Part shown: positions 17,918-28,165 of the stretch, piece after piece
How positions within the stretch are numbered: the stretch's first letter is position 1
Layout: each line of letters starts with the position of its first letter
Notes under the pieces: model-generated
Database searches by the model: none
What the model was told of the DNA's origin: nothing
What the model saw: only the letters and a program-made list of their open reading frames with translations
Program-made: the position numbers and the translations under genes
DNA from: JALEFZ01 sp039817415
GTDB lineage: Bacteria > Bacteroidota > Bacteroidia > J057
Assembly: GCA_039817415.1 (NCBI GenBank)
Contig: JBCBVV010000018.1
Span: forward strand, 50,318-114,317
DNA: 64,000 bases
Direction of reading: 5' to 3'

Positions 17918-19972
17918 CTAAAGTCCCAGCATTTCCACTGCAGTTTCAAATACTTTTTCAGCAGTATATCCAAACTTCTCATCTAACACCTTGTAAGGAG
18001 CAGAATAACCAAAGTGGGTCATCCCGATCACTTTCCCATGTGTCCCAACCAAGCCTCTAAGGGTAACAGGTAAACCAGCTGTCATCCCCAAGGTAGGAAC
18101 ACCACTTGGAAGCACCGCTTCTTGGTATTCAGTGGATTGGGTGCGGAATCTTCCCTCAGAAATAGCTGATACCACCCGTACCTTACAGTTTTTCTCTGAC
18201 CTTAACTTTTCAGCTCCTTCGATTAGGGTAGCAACCTCAGAACCATTGGCAACAAAGATAATATCAGGTGTACCTTCTGTATCCTGTACGATGTAAGCTC
18301 CATTCTCAGCCTGGAGAGCTGATTCGTAGCCTGACATCCCGGCTTTGGGTGGCAAGTTTTTGATATTCTGACGCGAGAAAATCAAACCTGTTGGGGTTTC
18401 GGTATTCTCGATTGCCATCTTCCAGGCAACTGTTGTTTCTTCTGCATCTGCTGGACGAAGCACAAGGAAAGAACTCTTGTGGTCGTGGTTTTCCAGTTGT
18501 TCCAATAACCTTAGCTGTGCTTCCTGCTCAATCGGCTGGTGAGTAGGTCCATCTTCCCCTACTCGGAAAGCATCGTGTGTCCAGAAGAACTTCACGGGCT
18601 GTTTCATCAAGGCCGCCAATCTCAAGGTAGGCTTCATGAAGTCGCTGAACACAAAGAAAGTAGCACATACTGGAATCACGCCTCCGTGTAAGGCCATTCC
18701 TACAGAAAGAGCTCCCATCGTCATTTCCGATACTCCTGCCTGTAGAAAGGCACCTGAGAAATCGCCTTTTTTGAAGGTAGTCGTCTTATCTAGAAAAGCA
18801 TTGGTCTTATCTGACTCAGAAAGGTCAGCAGAAGAAACGACCATGTTTTCAACCTGGTCTGCAAATAATTTTAATACAGTGGCCGAGCTATTTCTAGTGG
18901 CCGCATCTGCTTTCTGCTCAATCGCAGCCCAATCAATCTCTGGAACCTTGCCTTCCATAAACATGGAAAACTTGGCATCCATAGCTGGATTAGCTACTGC
19001 CCATTCCTTGTGTAGTTGCTTACGTGCATCGGCTTTTTCTTCCAACTTGGCCTTCCAAGACTCAAAGTAGGAGGCAACTTCTGGGAAAAGTCCAAATGGA
19101 TCTTCGGGATTACCACCGAGATTTTCAATGGTCTTGTTGAAAGAAGCACCTGCCTTGGAAAGAGGCTGTCCGTGTGTATTTACCTTCTTCTCGTAGCTTT
19201 CTCCGTCTTCTTTGACAGCTCCCTTACCCATTACGGTTTTTCCAATGATGAGGGTTGGACGACCTGTGGTAGCAATTCCTTCATCCAGTGCGCTACGAAT
19301 CTCAGCATGGTCATTCCCGTCAATGGTCATGACATGCCATCCCCAGGCCTGGTATTTCATGGCTACATCTTCGTCGGTAACCTCATCTACGGTAGAGGAC
19401 AACTGGATGTCATTGGAATCATAAAACATGATGACATTACCAAGACCTAGAAAACCGGCTGTACGACCTACACCTTGTGCCACTTCTTCTTGAATTCCTC
19501 CATCGGAGATATAAATGAAGGTTTTGTGGGCCATCCACTCTCCAAATCTATGGGCTAAAAATCGCTCAGCAATGGCTGCTCCTACCCCAAAAGCGTGGCC
19601 TTGCCCCAAGGGGCCTGATGTATTTTCAATCCCACGCTTGACATCAATTTCTGGGTGTCCAGGTGTAGGACTTCCCCATTGACGGAATTGCATCAAGTCA
19701 TCCTTGGTAAAATGTCCAAGCATATGCAAGGTAGAATATAGCATAGGAGACATGTGGCCAGGATCCATGAAAAAGCGATCCCTTATAGCCCATTCAGGAT
19801 TCTCAAGGTCATAAACCATGTAATCCGTAAAAAGAATGGACATAAAGTCCGCTCCTCCCATGGCTCCCCCTGGATGGCCAGATTTGGCTTTTTCTACCAT
19901 AGCGGCAGAGAGAATCCTGATGTTGTCCGCAATGCGCTGATGAATAGTCTGACTAGACGTAAGTTGGGACAT
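17918..19972 (-). CDS. tkt: transketolase
   Basis: A 684-residue ThDP enzyme of the pentose-phosphate pathway that moves two-carbon ketol units between sugar phosphates in the cytosol. It has the N-terminal AKSGHPGGAMGGAD, the mid GPLGQGHAFGVGAA and the ThDP/Mg block ISDGGIQEE...FYDSNDIQLS, then the pyrimidine domain with MALHGGVIPVCATFFVFSDFMKP and HDAFRVGEDGPTHQPIEQ, and the C-terminal domain. Length is usual. The metal-binding block reads SDGG rather than the common GDG. Single gene. Confidence 0.95.
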   Translation of the reverse strand: MSQLTSSQTIHQRIADNIRILSAAMVEKAKSGHPGGAMGGADFMSILFTDYMVYDLENPEWAIRDRFFMDPGHMSPMLYSTLHMLGHFTKDDLMQFRQWGSPTPGHPEIDVKRGIENTSGPLGQGHAFGVGAAIAERFLAHRFGEWMAHKTFIYISDGGIQEEVAQGVGRTAGFLGLGNVIMFYDSNDIQLSSTVDEVTDEDVAMKYQAWGWHVMTIDGNDHAEIRSALDEGIATTGRPTLIIGKTVMGKGAVKEDGESYEKKVNTHGQPLSKAGASFNKTIENLGGNPEDPFGLFPEVASYFESWKAKLEEKADARKQLHKEWAVANPAMDAKFSMFMEGKVPEIDWAAIEQKADAATRNSSATVLKLFADQVENMVVSSADLSESDKTNAFLDKTTTFKKGDFSGAFLQAGVSEMTMGALSVGMALHGGVIPVCATFFVFSDFMKPTLRLAALMKQPVKFFWTHDAFRVGEDGPTHQPIEQEAQLRLLEQLENHDHKSSFLVLRPADAEETTVAWKMAIENTETPTGLIFSRQNIKNLPPKAGMSGYESALQAENGAYIVQDTEGTPDIIFVANGSEVATLIEGAEKLRSEKNCKVRVVSAISEGRFRTQSTEYQEAVLPSGVPTLGMTAGLPVTLRGLVGTHGKVIGMTHFGYSAPYKVLDEKFGYTAEKVFETAVEMLGL

Positions 19973-20059
19973 GTTGATAGACGTTAGTAATGTTATTTGA
20001 TTTCTTATCGCAATAATGCCGCCCTCGCGGCTGAAAAATGTCAGGTAGTTGTCAAGTGA

Positions 20060-21301
20060 TTATTTTCCTGTCTCAGACCAAACCTGAGCAAGGTGAACAA
20101 TCATCTCGCTCGCCTTCTCTATATCTTGAACAGCTACCCATTCATATTTAGAATGAATCCCCTGCATACCTGTAAAGAGGTTGGGGCATGGCAAGCCCAT
20201 AAAAGAAAGTCTACTTCCGTCGGTCCCTCCTCTGATCACCCCTTTCTTGGGCTCCAAGCCAGTACGACGAATCGCCTCTTCTACATTGGAAATGATCAAT
20301 GGATTTTCATCCACCTTTTCCTTCATATTTCGGTACTGTTCCTGCACCTTCATATCATATGAGGAACCAGGATATTCTTGCAAAACTTCCTTAACAATAT
20401 CTTCTAAAACGGCCTCATGTTCTTCAAGTTTGGCTGAAGCAAAATCTCTAATGATAAACTGAACGCTTACCTTTTCCCCTATCCCTTCAATATGAAGCGG
20501 ATGGATAAAGCCTTCCATACCTTCGGTAGATTCTGGAGAGAGTCGATCTTTGGGCAATCGAGCCAAGATTTCTCCTGCTATTTTCAAGGCGTTCTCCATT
20601 TTTCCCTTAGCATAACCTGGATGTGCACTCACGCCATACAAGGTCAATTTCACACCATCAGCGCTGAAAGTCTGATCCTCAAAGGTTCCCCGCGGACCTC
20701 CATCAAGGGTATACCCGATATGAGCCCCAAGTTTTTCCATATTTACATGGTCAACTCCTCGTCCAATTTCCTCATCTGGGGTAAAAAGAATTCTGATTTT
20801 CCCATGCTTAAGGGAGGGATTGTTTACCCATTGATAGGCCGCATTCATAATAGCCGTCACCCCTGCCTTGTCATCTGCTCCCAGAAGTGTGGTACCGCTA
20901 GCTGTTACAATGTCATTCCCTCTATTTTCCTTTAGATAAGGAAATTTCTCTTCTGTGATCACAATGGATGGATCATCAGGTAAGGAAATATCTTGCCCCT
21001 GATAATTGGGGTGGACTATGGGTTTTACATTTGTACCAGAGGCATCTGAGGTCGTATCTACATGAGAGCAAAAGCACAAAACGGGTACCTTCTGCTCTAC
21101 ATTGGAAGGAATAGTGGCGTACACATAGCCATATTCGTCCAATTCTACCTCTGCAACCCCCATTTCTTCCAATTCAGCTACCAAAAGGCGGCTTAAGTCC
21201 TTCTGTTTTTCGGTAGAGGGAAACGTATCTGAATGAGGATCAGCTTGGGTATCAACCTGTACGTAGCGTAAAAATCGTTCTTTAGCAGTATGTTGAAACA
21301 T
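20060..21301 (-). CDS. pepT: peptidase T (tripeptide aminopeptidase)
   Basis: The ATG at 21301 (MFQHTAKERFLRYVQVDTQ) gives 413 residues, matching PepT; in-frame starts at 21328 and further upstream only add a non-conserved tail. This M20 metallopeptidase removes the N-terminal residue of tripeptides. Zinc-ligand and catalytic motifs: CSHVDTTSDASG, LLGADDKAG, TPDEEIGRG and GGTDGSRLSFMGLPCPNLFTG. Cytoplasmic. Single gene with its own upstream gap. Confidence 0.93.
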   Translation of the reverse strand: MFQHTAKERFLRYVQVDTQADPHSDTFPSTEKQKDLSRLLVAELEEMGVAEVELDEYGYVYATIPSNVEQKVPVLCFCSHVDTTSDASGTNVKPIVHPNYQGQDISLPDDPSIVITEEKFPYLKENRGNDIVTASGTTLLGADDKAGVTAIMNAAYQWVNNPSLKHGKIRILFTPDEEIGRGVDHVNMEKLGAHIGYTLDGGPRGTFEDQTFSADGVKLTLYGVSAHPGYAKGKMENALKIAGEILARLPKDRLSPESTEGMEGFIHPLHIEGIGEKVSVQFIIRDFASAKLEEHEAVLEDIVKEVLQEYPGSSYDMKVQEQYRNMKEKVDENPLIISNVEEAIRRTGLEPKKGVIRGGTDGSRLSFMGLPCPNLFTGMQGIHSKYEWVAVQDIEKASEMIVHLAQVWSETGK

Positions 21302-21495
21302 GGAAAGCGTTTTGTGCAAGTTAGCCATTTTTCTGCAGTAGAAAATAATTTTTGTTCTACATACAATAATTCTTTTTGCGCTATCTTCCAAAATTCTCCT
21401 AACCCCTCAAGCAACTGATTCGTAGGCCCAAGTATCTTTATGGTGAAAATTGCCAATACACACGTCTGATCTTTGTTTCATTCCAATAAGACTTC

Positions 21496-22227
21496 ATGCA
21501 ATTCAATCGCTTAATCATCTTGGGTTTCTTTTTAATGAGTGTTGTTTCGCTTTCAGCACAGCAAAACGTTTTGAAGATTTCACCCGGAAAACTCATTTCT
21601 GTCAGAAGCCTTTCGGTAAGTGCTGAACGAGCCATAGAGGGACATCATTCGGCGGCTTTTGGTTTCAACGCTATGATTCCATGGAATGCCCTGAACACAG
21701 CAGACCTTATTGGCATCAGTACCTCAGGCAATTCGTGGTCTTTACAAGAAGCCAACCTTGAGGGATTTACCCTCACACCAGAGTACCGTTATTATTTCCA
21801 GGAGGATGCACCTATTGGTTTTTATGGAGGAGTTTTTTTAAGATACTATCGATACAGGGCTAATGGCCAACTCAACCTAGACATCAATTCGATCTCAGAT
21901 GCTTCTTTTGCTTCCTCATTCCGCCTACAAGGTATAGGTGGGGGCATAGAAATGGGCTATCAGAAGGTCTGGGACAATGGCATCACCATTGACTTCAATG
22001 TAGGGATAGGAGTTGCTGGTGCTGGATTACGCTTATCAGGAGACTTTACCAATGTAGCTCAAGAAGACATTGAGCCTGCGATCAGCCAGATCAATGAGTT
22101 TCTAGATGGTATCCCACTGGTGAATGCTCAACTTCCCAATGAAGATCGACTCACCATCAACCGAAGAATAGCCTCTGGCGTCCTCCCTATAGCCAGATCA
22201 AACCTCTCTATTGGCTTCGCCTTTTAA
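21496..22227 (+). CDS. outer-membrane beta-barrel protein of unknown function
   Basis: A 243-residue protein with a signal peptide (about 1-21, ending LSAQQ). Alternating hydrophobic strands such as EYRYYFQ, FYGGVFLRYYRY, GIGGGIEMGYQ and a final aromatic strand NLSIGFAF indicate an eight-stranded OmpW/OmpX-like barrel, as in the many DUF3575-like Bacteroidota porins. No specific role can be assigned. It is divergent from pepT. Confidence 0.7.
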   Translation: MQFNRLIILGFFLMSVVSLSAQQNVLKISPGKLISVRSLSVSAERAIEGHHSAAFGFNAMIPWNALNTADLIGISTSGNSWSLQEANLEGFTLTPEYRYYFQEDAPIGFYGGVFLRYYRYRANGQLNLDINSISDASFASSFRLQGIGGGIEMGYQKVWDNGITIDFNVGIGVAGAGLRLSGDFTNVAQEDIEPAISQINEFLDGIPLVNAQLPNEDRLTINRRIASGVLPIARSNLSIGFAF

Positions 22228-22389
22228 AAGATTATCCTGCTTTTTATTTGAAAGAATCTTTTTCCAGCCTACAAACAAGGTAGAAAAAGGTTCTTTCTCA
22301 TTTTTGCCCATTCCCCATGCTAAAAAGGACCTTCTTTTACCTTTTTCTCTAGGGTGATAATTGGTAGATTATGGGCCTTACTTGGGAAT

Positions 22390-25300
22390 ATGAGATTGAT
22401 TTATACTGTTGCCCTTTTCCTGCTCCTTTCTCTTCATACATATGGGCAAATAGAAGTTAACGTTCGCCTACAAAATGGCCCTTCGCCACTAGAAGATATA
22501 TTCACACAATACAAGGAGACCCTGTTAGTTGCAGGGGATATTCAGCATCCCTCAAGGGCCTCACACAGTTGGGTAGATCAACTGACTTATATCCAACCCT
22601 TGGCCATTTCAGCTCCCTCCAGTAGGACTTTCCTGAACAAATGGTACACGCTTCGCCTCAATAGCGATCAGCTTAGTCAATTACAAGCGGATACCGATAT
22701 CGACCTCGTCGAAACCAATCATATTTATACCCTTGATCACCTTTCCCACCTAGCCTACACCCCAAACGATGATTCTCTATCAAGGCAGTGGTACTTGAGG
22801 TTTATCCAAGCAGAAAAAGCTTGGGACATTAGTCAGGGCAGTTCACAAGTCAAGGTAGGAGTGATTGATACAGGACTTGACTTCGAGCATCCTGAATTTG
22901 CAGGGCAGGTTTGGATCAATCCTATGGAGGATGCTAATGGCAACGGGCAATTTGATCCCTGGTCCTCTGATTCCATCATTGGAGGAGTAAGTGGAGATTT
23001 TGATGGGATAGACAACGATCACAATGGATATGAGGATGATGTCGTGGGCTACGATTTTACGGACCAACCACGATCTCCTTTTGGAGGAGACTTTGTATTT
23101 GAGGATCCTTATCCGCTGGATGACAACTTGCACGGCACGACGGTAAGCGGAATCATCCATGCAAAAGCCGACAATTCCTTTGGAATTGCAGGGCTAGCAC
23201 CTCAAACCAAACTAGTCGTGTTACGTGCCTTTGCAGGCAATGGCGGAGGGGAAGACGATGACATTGCTCGATCAATTATATATGCAGCAGATAATGGAGT
23301 AGACGTTCTAAATCTCAGTTTTGGGGATGTTTATCCTTCAAATATGATGCATGATGCCATCAAATATGCCATGCAAAAAGGTGTAGTTATGGTAAGTTCT
23401 GCAGGAAACGGCACAGGAGATGAGTTGCATTATCCTTCTGGCTTTAATGAAGTCATATCAGTCTCAGCTTCTACCTATAACCCCTCTGACGATAGCGAAA
23501 GCCTTTGGCCTTTATCCTCTTATGGTCTTACAGTAGACCTTTGCGCGCCTGGTGCAGATATTCTCACGACCAACCTCAGAGACATCACTCCTTCCGGTAT
23601 CGAAAATGAGTTTACTCGTATTCAGGGAACTAGTTTTGCCGCTCCAATGGTTGCGGCTGCAGCAGCTCTCCTACTGTCCGAACGTCCAGCATTGACTCCT
23701 CCTCAGATTAGAGGTATCCTTACATCAACCGCTGATGATATCTCCCGAGAAGGATGGGACCATTTCACGGGGGCAGGAAGACTGAATATGTTTAGGGCCT
23801 TGCGCGCTGCAGGATCATCACGGGTTGAGATTACCTCTCCTCAGAATGATCGTGGAAGCGCAGAAGATCAGGTCGCCATTATGGGAAGCGTACTCGATCC
23901 GGAGTTTGTCAAGTACCATATTGAATACCAAGAAGGACTGGTAGGGAATGAAGACTGGATTTCTATTACAAGCGATCAGGCATACCAAATCGCTGATGAT
24001 ACCTTAGCAATTTGGAACCTGAAAGACCTTCCTGAAGGAGAGTACACCTTAAGAATCCGACTGGAAAAGACCAATGGATTCACAGCCGAAGACAGAATTA
24101 GGTTTATACGAGACCTAAGTCCACCTGAAATTGAGATCAGTTTCGCAGGTTCGGTTTGGGACAATGAAATCAAAAAGTATCTGGTCGTCTTTCGAGCATC
24201 TGATCAGAGCAATACCCATCTATATGTTCGGCCAAAAGGTACGAATGACTGGAAAAAAAGAAACTTTGATAACCTGACACGAAACGGTGAATTCCTGATG
24301 GAACGATCTGAATTGGTGGGTGGTGAGATGGAGTTCTACCTAGAAAGTACCAATTTTTCAGGCTTAACAGGACAGACAGCCATTCAAACATTTGATTTTG
24401 AGCCCTCCTATGTTCAACAGAGCGGTTATACGCAGAAAGCCTATTCTATACCTATTGGGCGCTTTGTAGATAAGACTGTTGACCTCGACAATGATCAGCA
24501 GCCAGAGGTCATCATGAATGAATACAACCAACAGCTATCCTTTGATAAACTCAATAGTTATGAATTCCGAGGAGGACTGTTTGTTAAAAATGACTCTTCT
24601 AGGTTTAGGGGAAGGCTTATTCCTAAGGACATGGTGGACACAGATAAAGATGGGCTCTTAGAGCTCCTTGTCTCTGCCAATGACTCGTCCTTTCTATTGG
24701 AACAGCCAGCCGAAGGTCTCTTTCCTTCTGAATTGATTTACAGCAACGAGGACAATGATAAATTTATGTCTGGCTTCGCAGATGTGGATGGAGATTCAGA
24801 ACTAGAGCTCATCGGTAAGGATTTCAAAGATTACTTTGTCTTTGATGGGGCTGACTTGTCTACCGAAATTCTGTTAGAAGACAACAGTGGTTCCTACATT
24901 GGATCCATTGCTCCTCGGGTATTGGCAGAGGATTTTGATGGGGATGGCAGACGTGAGATTGTCTTTGGGGACTTTGACGGAGACATTATCATCTACGAAT
25001 TCGATGGCAGTGGATACCAACGCACCTTTCTAGATACAACAGAGTTGACAAAATCCGGCCTCATGTTGACAGCAGGGGACTTTGATGGAGATGGTCGGAA
25101 AGAGTTTTTTGTTGCCACCTACCCTTCTCCACTAAGAAATGATGACTTCGAAAACAATTCGGCCTACATGGTGCTGCGGATGTTTAAGGCAACGGCCAAT
25201 GACCAATACGAAGTAGTCTGGGAAGAAGCCTTATACGATGTAGATACAGAAAATTTCAATGGCGCTACCGCCGGAAACCTAGACAATGACGTGGCTGATG

Positions 25301-26649
25301 AATTGGCAATCAGCACCTACCCTAGAACATACATCCTTGATTATCAGGCAGGAGAATATGGCATGGATTGGTTTTACTATGGCTCTCTCTGCACCCATCA
25401 TATCATTCATGACTTTGATGGGAATGGGGTGGCAGAACTTGGCCTGGGTTTGATTGATTCAACTTTTTTCTTTGAAAAGGAGGTAAATAACTCCGGTCCC
25501 CAGCCCGTCGAACAACTCAGTGGAGAAGTGGTCAATGCCAATACCGTCCGTATCAACTGGCCTGTTGCCCCAGGAGCCTCAGCCTATGACATCTGGCGTG
25601 TCAGAGATCCCTTAAACAATGATCAAGCAGAGGTATTAAGCGATTATACAGAAACCAGCTACCAGGATGTAAATCTGGTTGAAGACGAACTCTACTTATA
25701 TGTGTTGGTGTCTAAAGCCGGTACGCAGGAAAGCGGATTTGGCAATTTCGTATTGTTAAGGCCTCACCAAAATCCAAGATTGGATAGTACACGTGCTATC
25801 TCAGCTTACCAATTAGAACTATTTTTCTCACAGGATGTGATAGCAAGAGATGGAGACAAAGCTTTCTTCACGCTGGATGCTGACCTATCTCCTTCTAGTA
25901 TCATTCAAACCGGAACCGAATCTAACCGCCTCATCCTGAGTTTTAGAGATCCTATGAAGGAGGGCATCCATACCATCACGGTTGGAGAAGGATTCTTAGA
26001 TGCAGAAAGAGCTCCTATGGATCCCGATTTTCGCCAGCTGGTGTTTGAATATGAAGAGGAGCTTTCAGATTGCCTGATATTGACCAACTGGGAGATTGCA
26101 GGAGATAAGGAAGCCATTATGTCCTTTGCCCTTCCTCTAGACGAATCTCTCGCCCTAGATACAGCCAATTATTCTATTTCCCCATTTGGTTCGGTGGAGT
26201 CCATCGCTTGGGAGGGTGAAGACCAAATGTCGGTCAGGGTAACAGTAAACGAGGCTCGACTGGGAGCTCTTGGCTACGCCATCTCTATTACGGCTGATTT
26301 GTGTACTGCAGAAGGAATATGTACATGTGGAGAAGGAAATACAGCTACTTTTTCTTCCTTCAAAGATGATCTCTCTGAGGTATTCGTCTATCCCAATCCC
26401 TACGTCATCAATCCTTATGTAGATGGGATTCGATTTGCTCAGCTTACCCAACAAGCCACTATTGAAGTGTATTCTCTATCAGGACGGTTTATTATTAAAC
26501 TGGATGAAAATGATGGGGATGGGGGTCTTGAATGGAATCTACAAGACGAAACAGGCAGTAAAATCAAACCCGGAGTCTATTTGTATAAAGTGTCTACCCG
26601 ACAAGAAGGAGTAGAGGCAGTCCTAAGAAAATTTACGGTCGTAGAGTAA
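22390..26649 (+). CDS. secreted subtilisin-like S8 protease with FG-GAP propeller and T9SS sorting domain
   Basis: A 1419-residue protein starting at the ATG at 22390 (an in-frame GTG at 22354 lacks a signal peptide). Signal peptide about 1-19 (ending HTYGQ). The S8 domain covers about 140-480 with the triad Asp160 (VGVIDTGLDF), His248 (HGTTVSG) and Ser415 (GTSFAAP). Residues about 690-1030 hold seven calcium-binding FG-GAP/VCBS units (for example DVDGDSELEL, DFDGDGRREI, DFDGDGRKEF, DFDGNGVAEL), i.e. one seven-bladed propeller. A fibronectin-like domain and Big-type domains follow. The last 85 residues (VFVYPNPY...GVYLYKV...KFTVVE) are a type A T9SS signal. It is probably an extracellular or surface protease. 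Confidence 0.92.
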   Translation: MRLIYTVALFLLLSLHTYGQIEVNVRLQNGPSPLEDIFTQYKETLLVAGDIQHPSRASHSWVDQLTYIQPLAISAPSSRTFLNKWYTLRLNSDQLSQLQADTDIDLVETNHIYTLDHLSHLAYTPNDDSLSRQWYLRFIQAEKAWDISQGSSQVKVGVIDTGLDFEHPEFAGQVWINPMEDANGNGQFDPWSSDSIIGGVSGDFDGIDNDHNGYEDDVVGYDFTDQPRSPFGGDFVFEDPYPLDDNLHGTTVSGIIHAKADNSFGIAGLAPQTKLVVLRAFAGNGGGEDDDIARSIIYAADNGVDVLNLSFGDVYPSNMMHDAIKYAMQKGVVMVSSAGNGTGDELHYPSGFNEVISVSASTYNPSDDSESLWPLSSYGLTVDLCAPGADILTTNLRDITPSGIENEFTRIQGTSFAAPMVAAAAALLLSERPALTPPQIRGILTSTADDISREGWDHFTGAGRLNMFRALRAAGSSRVEITSPQNDRGSAEDQVAIMGSVLDPEFVKYHIEYQEGLVGNEDWISITSDQAYQIADDTLAIWNLKDLPEGEYTLRIRLEKTNGFTAEDRIRFIRDLSPPEIEISFAGSVWDNEIKKYLVVFRASDQSNTHLYVRPKGTNDWKKRNFDNLTRNGEFLMERSELVGGEMEFYLESTNFSGLTGQTAIQTFDFEPSYVQQSGYTQKAYSIPIGRFVDKTVDLDNDQQPEVIMNEYNQQLSFDKLNSYEFRGGLFVKNDSSRFRGRLIPKDMVDTDKDGLLELLVSANDSSFLLEQPAEGLFPSELIYSNEDNDKFMSGFADVDGDSELELIGKDFKDYFVFDGADLSTEILLEDNSGSYIGSIAPRVLAEDFDGDGRREIVFGDFDGDIIIYEFDGSGYQRTFLDTTELTKSGLMLTAGDFDGDGRKEFFVATYPSPLRNDDFENNSAYMVLRMFKATANDQYEVVWEEALYDVDTENFNGATAGNLDNDVADELAISTYPRTYILDYQAGEYGMDWFYYGSLCTHHIIHDFDGNGVAELGLGLIDSTFFFEKEVNNSGPQPVEQLSGEVVNANTVRINWPVAPGASAYDIWRVRDPLNNDQAEVLSDYTETSYQDVNLVEDELYLYVLVSKAGTQESGFGNFVLLRPHQNPRLDSTRAISAYQLELFFSQDVIARDGDKAFFTLDADLSPSSIIQTGTESNRLILSFRDPMKEGIHTITVGEGFLDAERAPMDPDFRQLVFEYEEELSDCLILTNWEIAGDKEAIMSFALPLDESLALDTANYSISPFGSVESIAWEGEDQMSVRVTVNEARLGALGYAISITADLCTAEGICTCGEGNTATFSSFKDDLSEVFVYPNPYVINPYVDGIRFAQLTQQATIEVYSLSGRFIIKLDENDGDGGLEWNLQDETGSKIKPGVYLYKVSTRQEGVEAVLRKFTVVE

Positions 26650-26676
26650 AATTGATGAGGATTTAGTTAATTTTAG

Positions 26677-26709
26677 TAACATTTAATTAACATTCACTTA
26701 ACATTAACA
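26677..26709. repeat. three 11-bp tandem repeats upstream of the metzincin-like gene
   Basis: TAACATTTAAT, TAACATTCACT and TAACATTAACA follow each other without gaps (period exactly 11 bp, one helical turn). They lie 49-81 bases before the ATG at 26758, in the promoter region. They may be a regulator-binding iteron or simply A/T-rich sequence. Confidence 0.5.
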
Positions 26710-26757
26710 CAGAATTTACGTAAATTTCGATCTATGCTTAACTAATACCCCTAAGCA

Positions 26758-27468
26758 ATGAGAGGAATTACGTCGTTTATGCTGGTCCTTGTAGGCATTT
26801 TGCCTTTACAGGAGGTCGGTCATGAACAGAAAAAAGCGGAGAGGGTCATTTTCTCGATTGATCATGAGGAGAAGAGGTTAACGATTCAGACCTATGTATA
26901 CCTTGTCCAACCTAATCCTGAGCACAGCATGGTGCTTGATAATATGATCCAATTCTGGAATGCTCAGAATGGAATATTTGAATTGGTGGTCCGAGGAGAT
27001 CACAAAAAAATTACCTATCAAATTGATTTCGATATCCAGCTAGCCCATGGTACTTATAGTTTTGGCGGTATGTTTATTCCTAAAGGAGACATACCTGCTC
27101 AGTATCTTCAGGCGGTAGATATTATTCCAGAAAGCGACATGCCTAATCTCCATGGAGAGAATGGAACAACCTCCCTTATCGGCGGATACTGTCCCAACCA
27201 TTGTATTTATGTTTCAGATAAATATGTGAGTCATCCCTTCGTAGGCGCACACGAACTAGGCCACAGAATGGGCTTTGAGCATGGTTATGGTGGGGTAATG
27301 GCCCGTAAGGTCAGGGAGTTAACCAATTACTTGTCCAGACAAAGCCTAAGAGATATGTTGGCTAAACAAGATGTCTTGAAAAGGACTTTTGAAAAAGAGC
27401 AACTCTTGGGTTTGGCTAGCCAAGACCTTCCATCCAACCTCACCTTCAAAGTCAAGCGAAAAAAATAA
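26758..27468 (+). CDS. secreted zinc metalloprotease-like protein with metzincin motif
   Basis: A 236-residue protein with an N-terminal hydrophobic signal (about 5-18). The extended metzincin motif HELGHRMGFEH is complete: His165, Glu166, His169 and His175, preceded by a Cys pair region GGYCPNHCIYV. A possible Met-turn is GGVMARK at about 178-184. This indicates a Zn protease with the active site in the second half. The stretch before it (residues 30-120) matches no family I know. The product could be periplasmic or secreted. A MarR gene follows on the same strand after a 113-base gap. Confidence 0.7.
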   Translation: MRGITSFMLVLVGILPLQEVGHEQKKAERVIFSIDHEEKRLTIQTYVYLVQPNPEHSMVLDNMIQFWNAQNGIFELVVRGDHKKITYQIDFDIQLAHGTYSFGGMFIPKGDIPAQYLQAVDIIPESDMPNLHGENGTTSLIGGYCPNHCIYVSDKYVSHPFVGAHELGHRMGFEHGYGGVMARKVRELTNYLSRQSLRDMLAKQDVLKRTFEKEQLLGLASQDLPSNLTFKVKRKK

Positions 27469-27581
27469 GAAGCATCCTTTTTTTGGATGTAACGCAATGA
27501 TAAACAATTAATGTTCAAACAACGTATACGCAATGAGAGTTATATAGTAGATTAACAATATTGAAATTACTATATTTGACT

Positions 27582-28037
27582 ATGCGTTTAGAAGAGGCTA
27601 TCAAACAAAAAACGCCGTTTAGAAGTCCCTGGCACAAGCTAACGGTAAATTTAATTTATACTAACAACTGGCTTGTGGCCAGACAGAAGGATTTATTCAA
27701 GCCCTATGGGGTAACTTCTCAACAATTTAATGTATTGAGAATCCTACGAGGCTCCTATCCAGAACCCATTTCTACCTCAGATATCAGAGAGCGTATGTTA
27801 GACAAAATGTCTGACGTATCGAGGATCGTTGACAGATTGGTCAAGAAGAACCTTGTCTCTCGAAGAACTTGTAAGTCTGATAAGCGCCTGGTAGATGTTT
27901 TGATCACGGAAAAAGGATTAGAACTCCTTAAGGATATGGACAATGTTCAGATCATGGGCGATCAGGCTATGTCAAACCTTTCTACTGAAGAAGCCGAAAC
28001 CCTCAACGAGTTACTAGATAAACTCAGAGGAAAGTAG
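27582..28037 (+). CDS. MarR-family transcriptional regulator
   Basis: The ATG at 27582 gives 151 residues (an in-frame TTG lies at 27561). It is a winged-helix protein: YGVTSQQFNVLRILRG, then SDIRERMLDKMSDVSRIVDRLVKKNLVSRR with the wing CKSDKRLVDVLITEKGLELL, the classical MarR pattern. TATATTTG at 27571-27578 looks like a -7 box but lies unusually close to this ATG. The regulon is unknown; the neighbouring metzincin-like gene is one candidate. Confidence 0.88.
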   Translation: MRLEEAIKQKTPFRSPWHKLTVNLIYTNNWLVARQKDLFKPYGVTSQQFNVLRILRGSYPEPISTSDIRERMLDKMSDVSRIVDRLVKKNLVSRRTCKSDKRLVDVLITEKGLELLKDMDNVQIMGDQAMSNLSTEEAETLNELLDKLRGK

Positions 28038-28165
28038 TAAACTTGTAATCCAACACATCTTTTAAAAAATAGCCATTAGCTTAAAAGAGTTTGCCGTACA
28101 CGCACTCGGCATACACGAATGCTAAACTCAGTTAGGGAGCGCGTCATCCATACAATGACAATAAG

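Noticed and set aside
18636..19450. Long plus-strand frames opposite transketolase
   Set aside because: They are mirror frames of a strongly conserved gene and have no family features.
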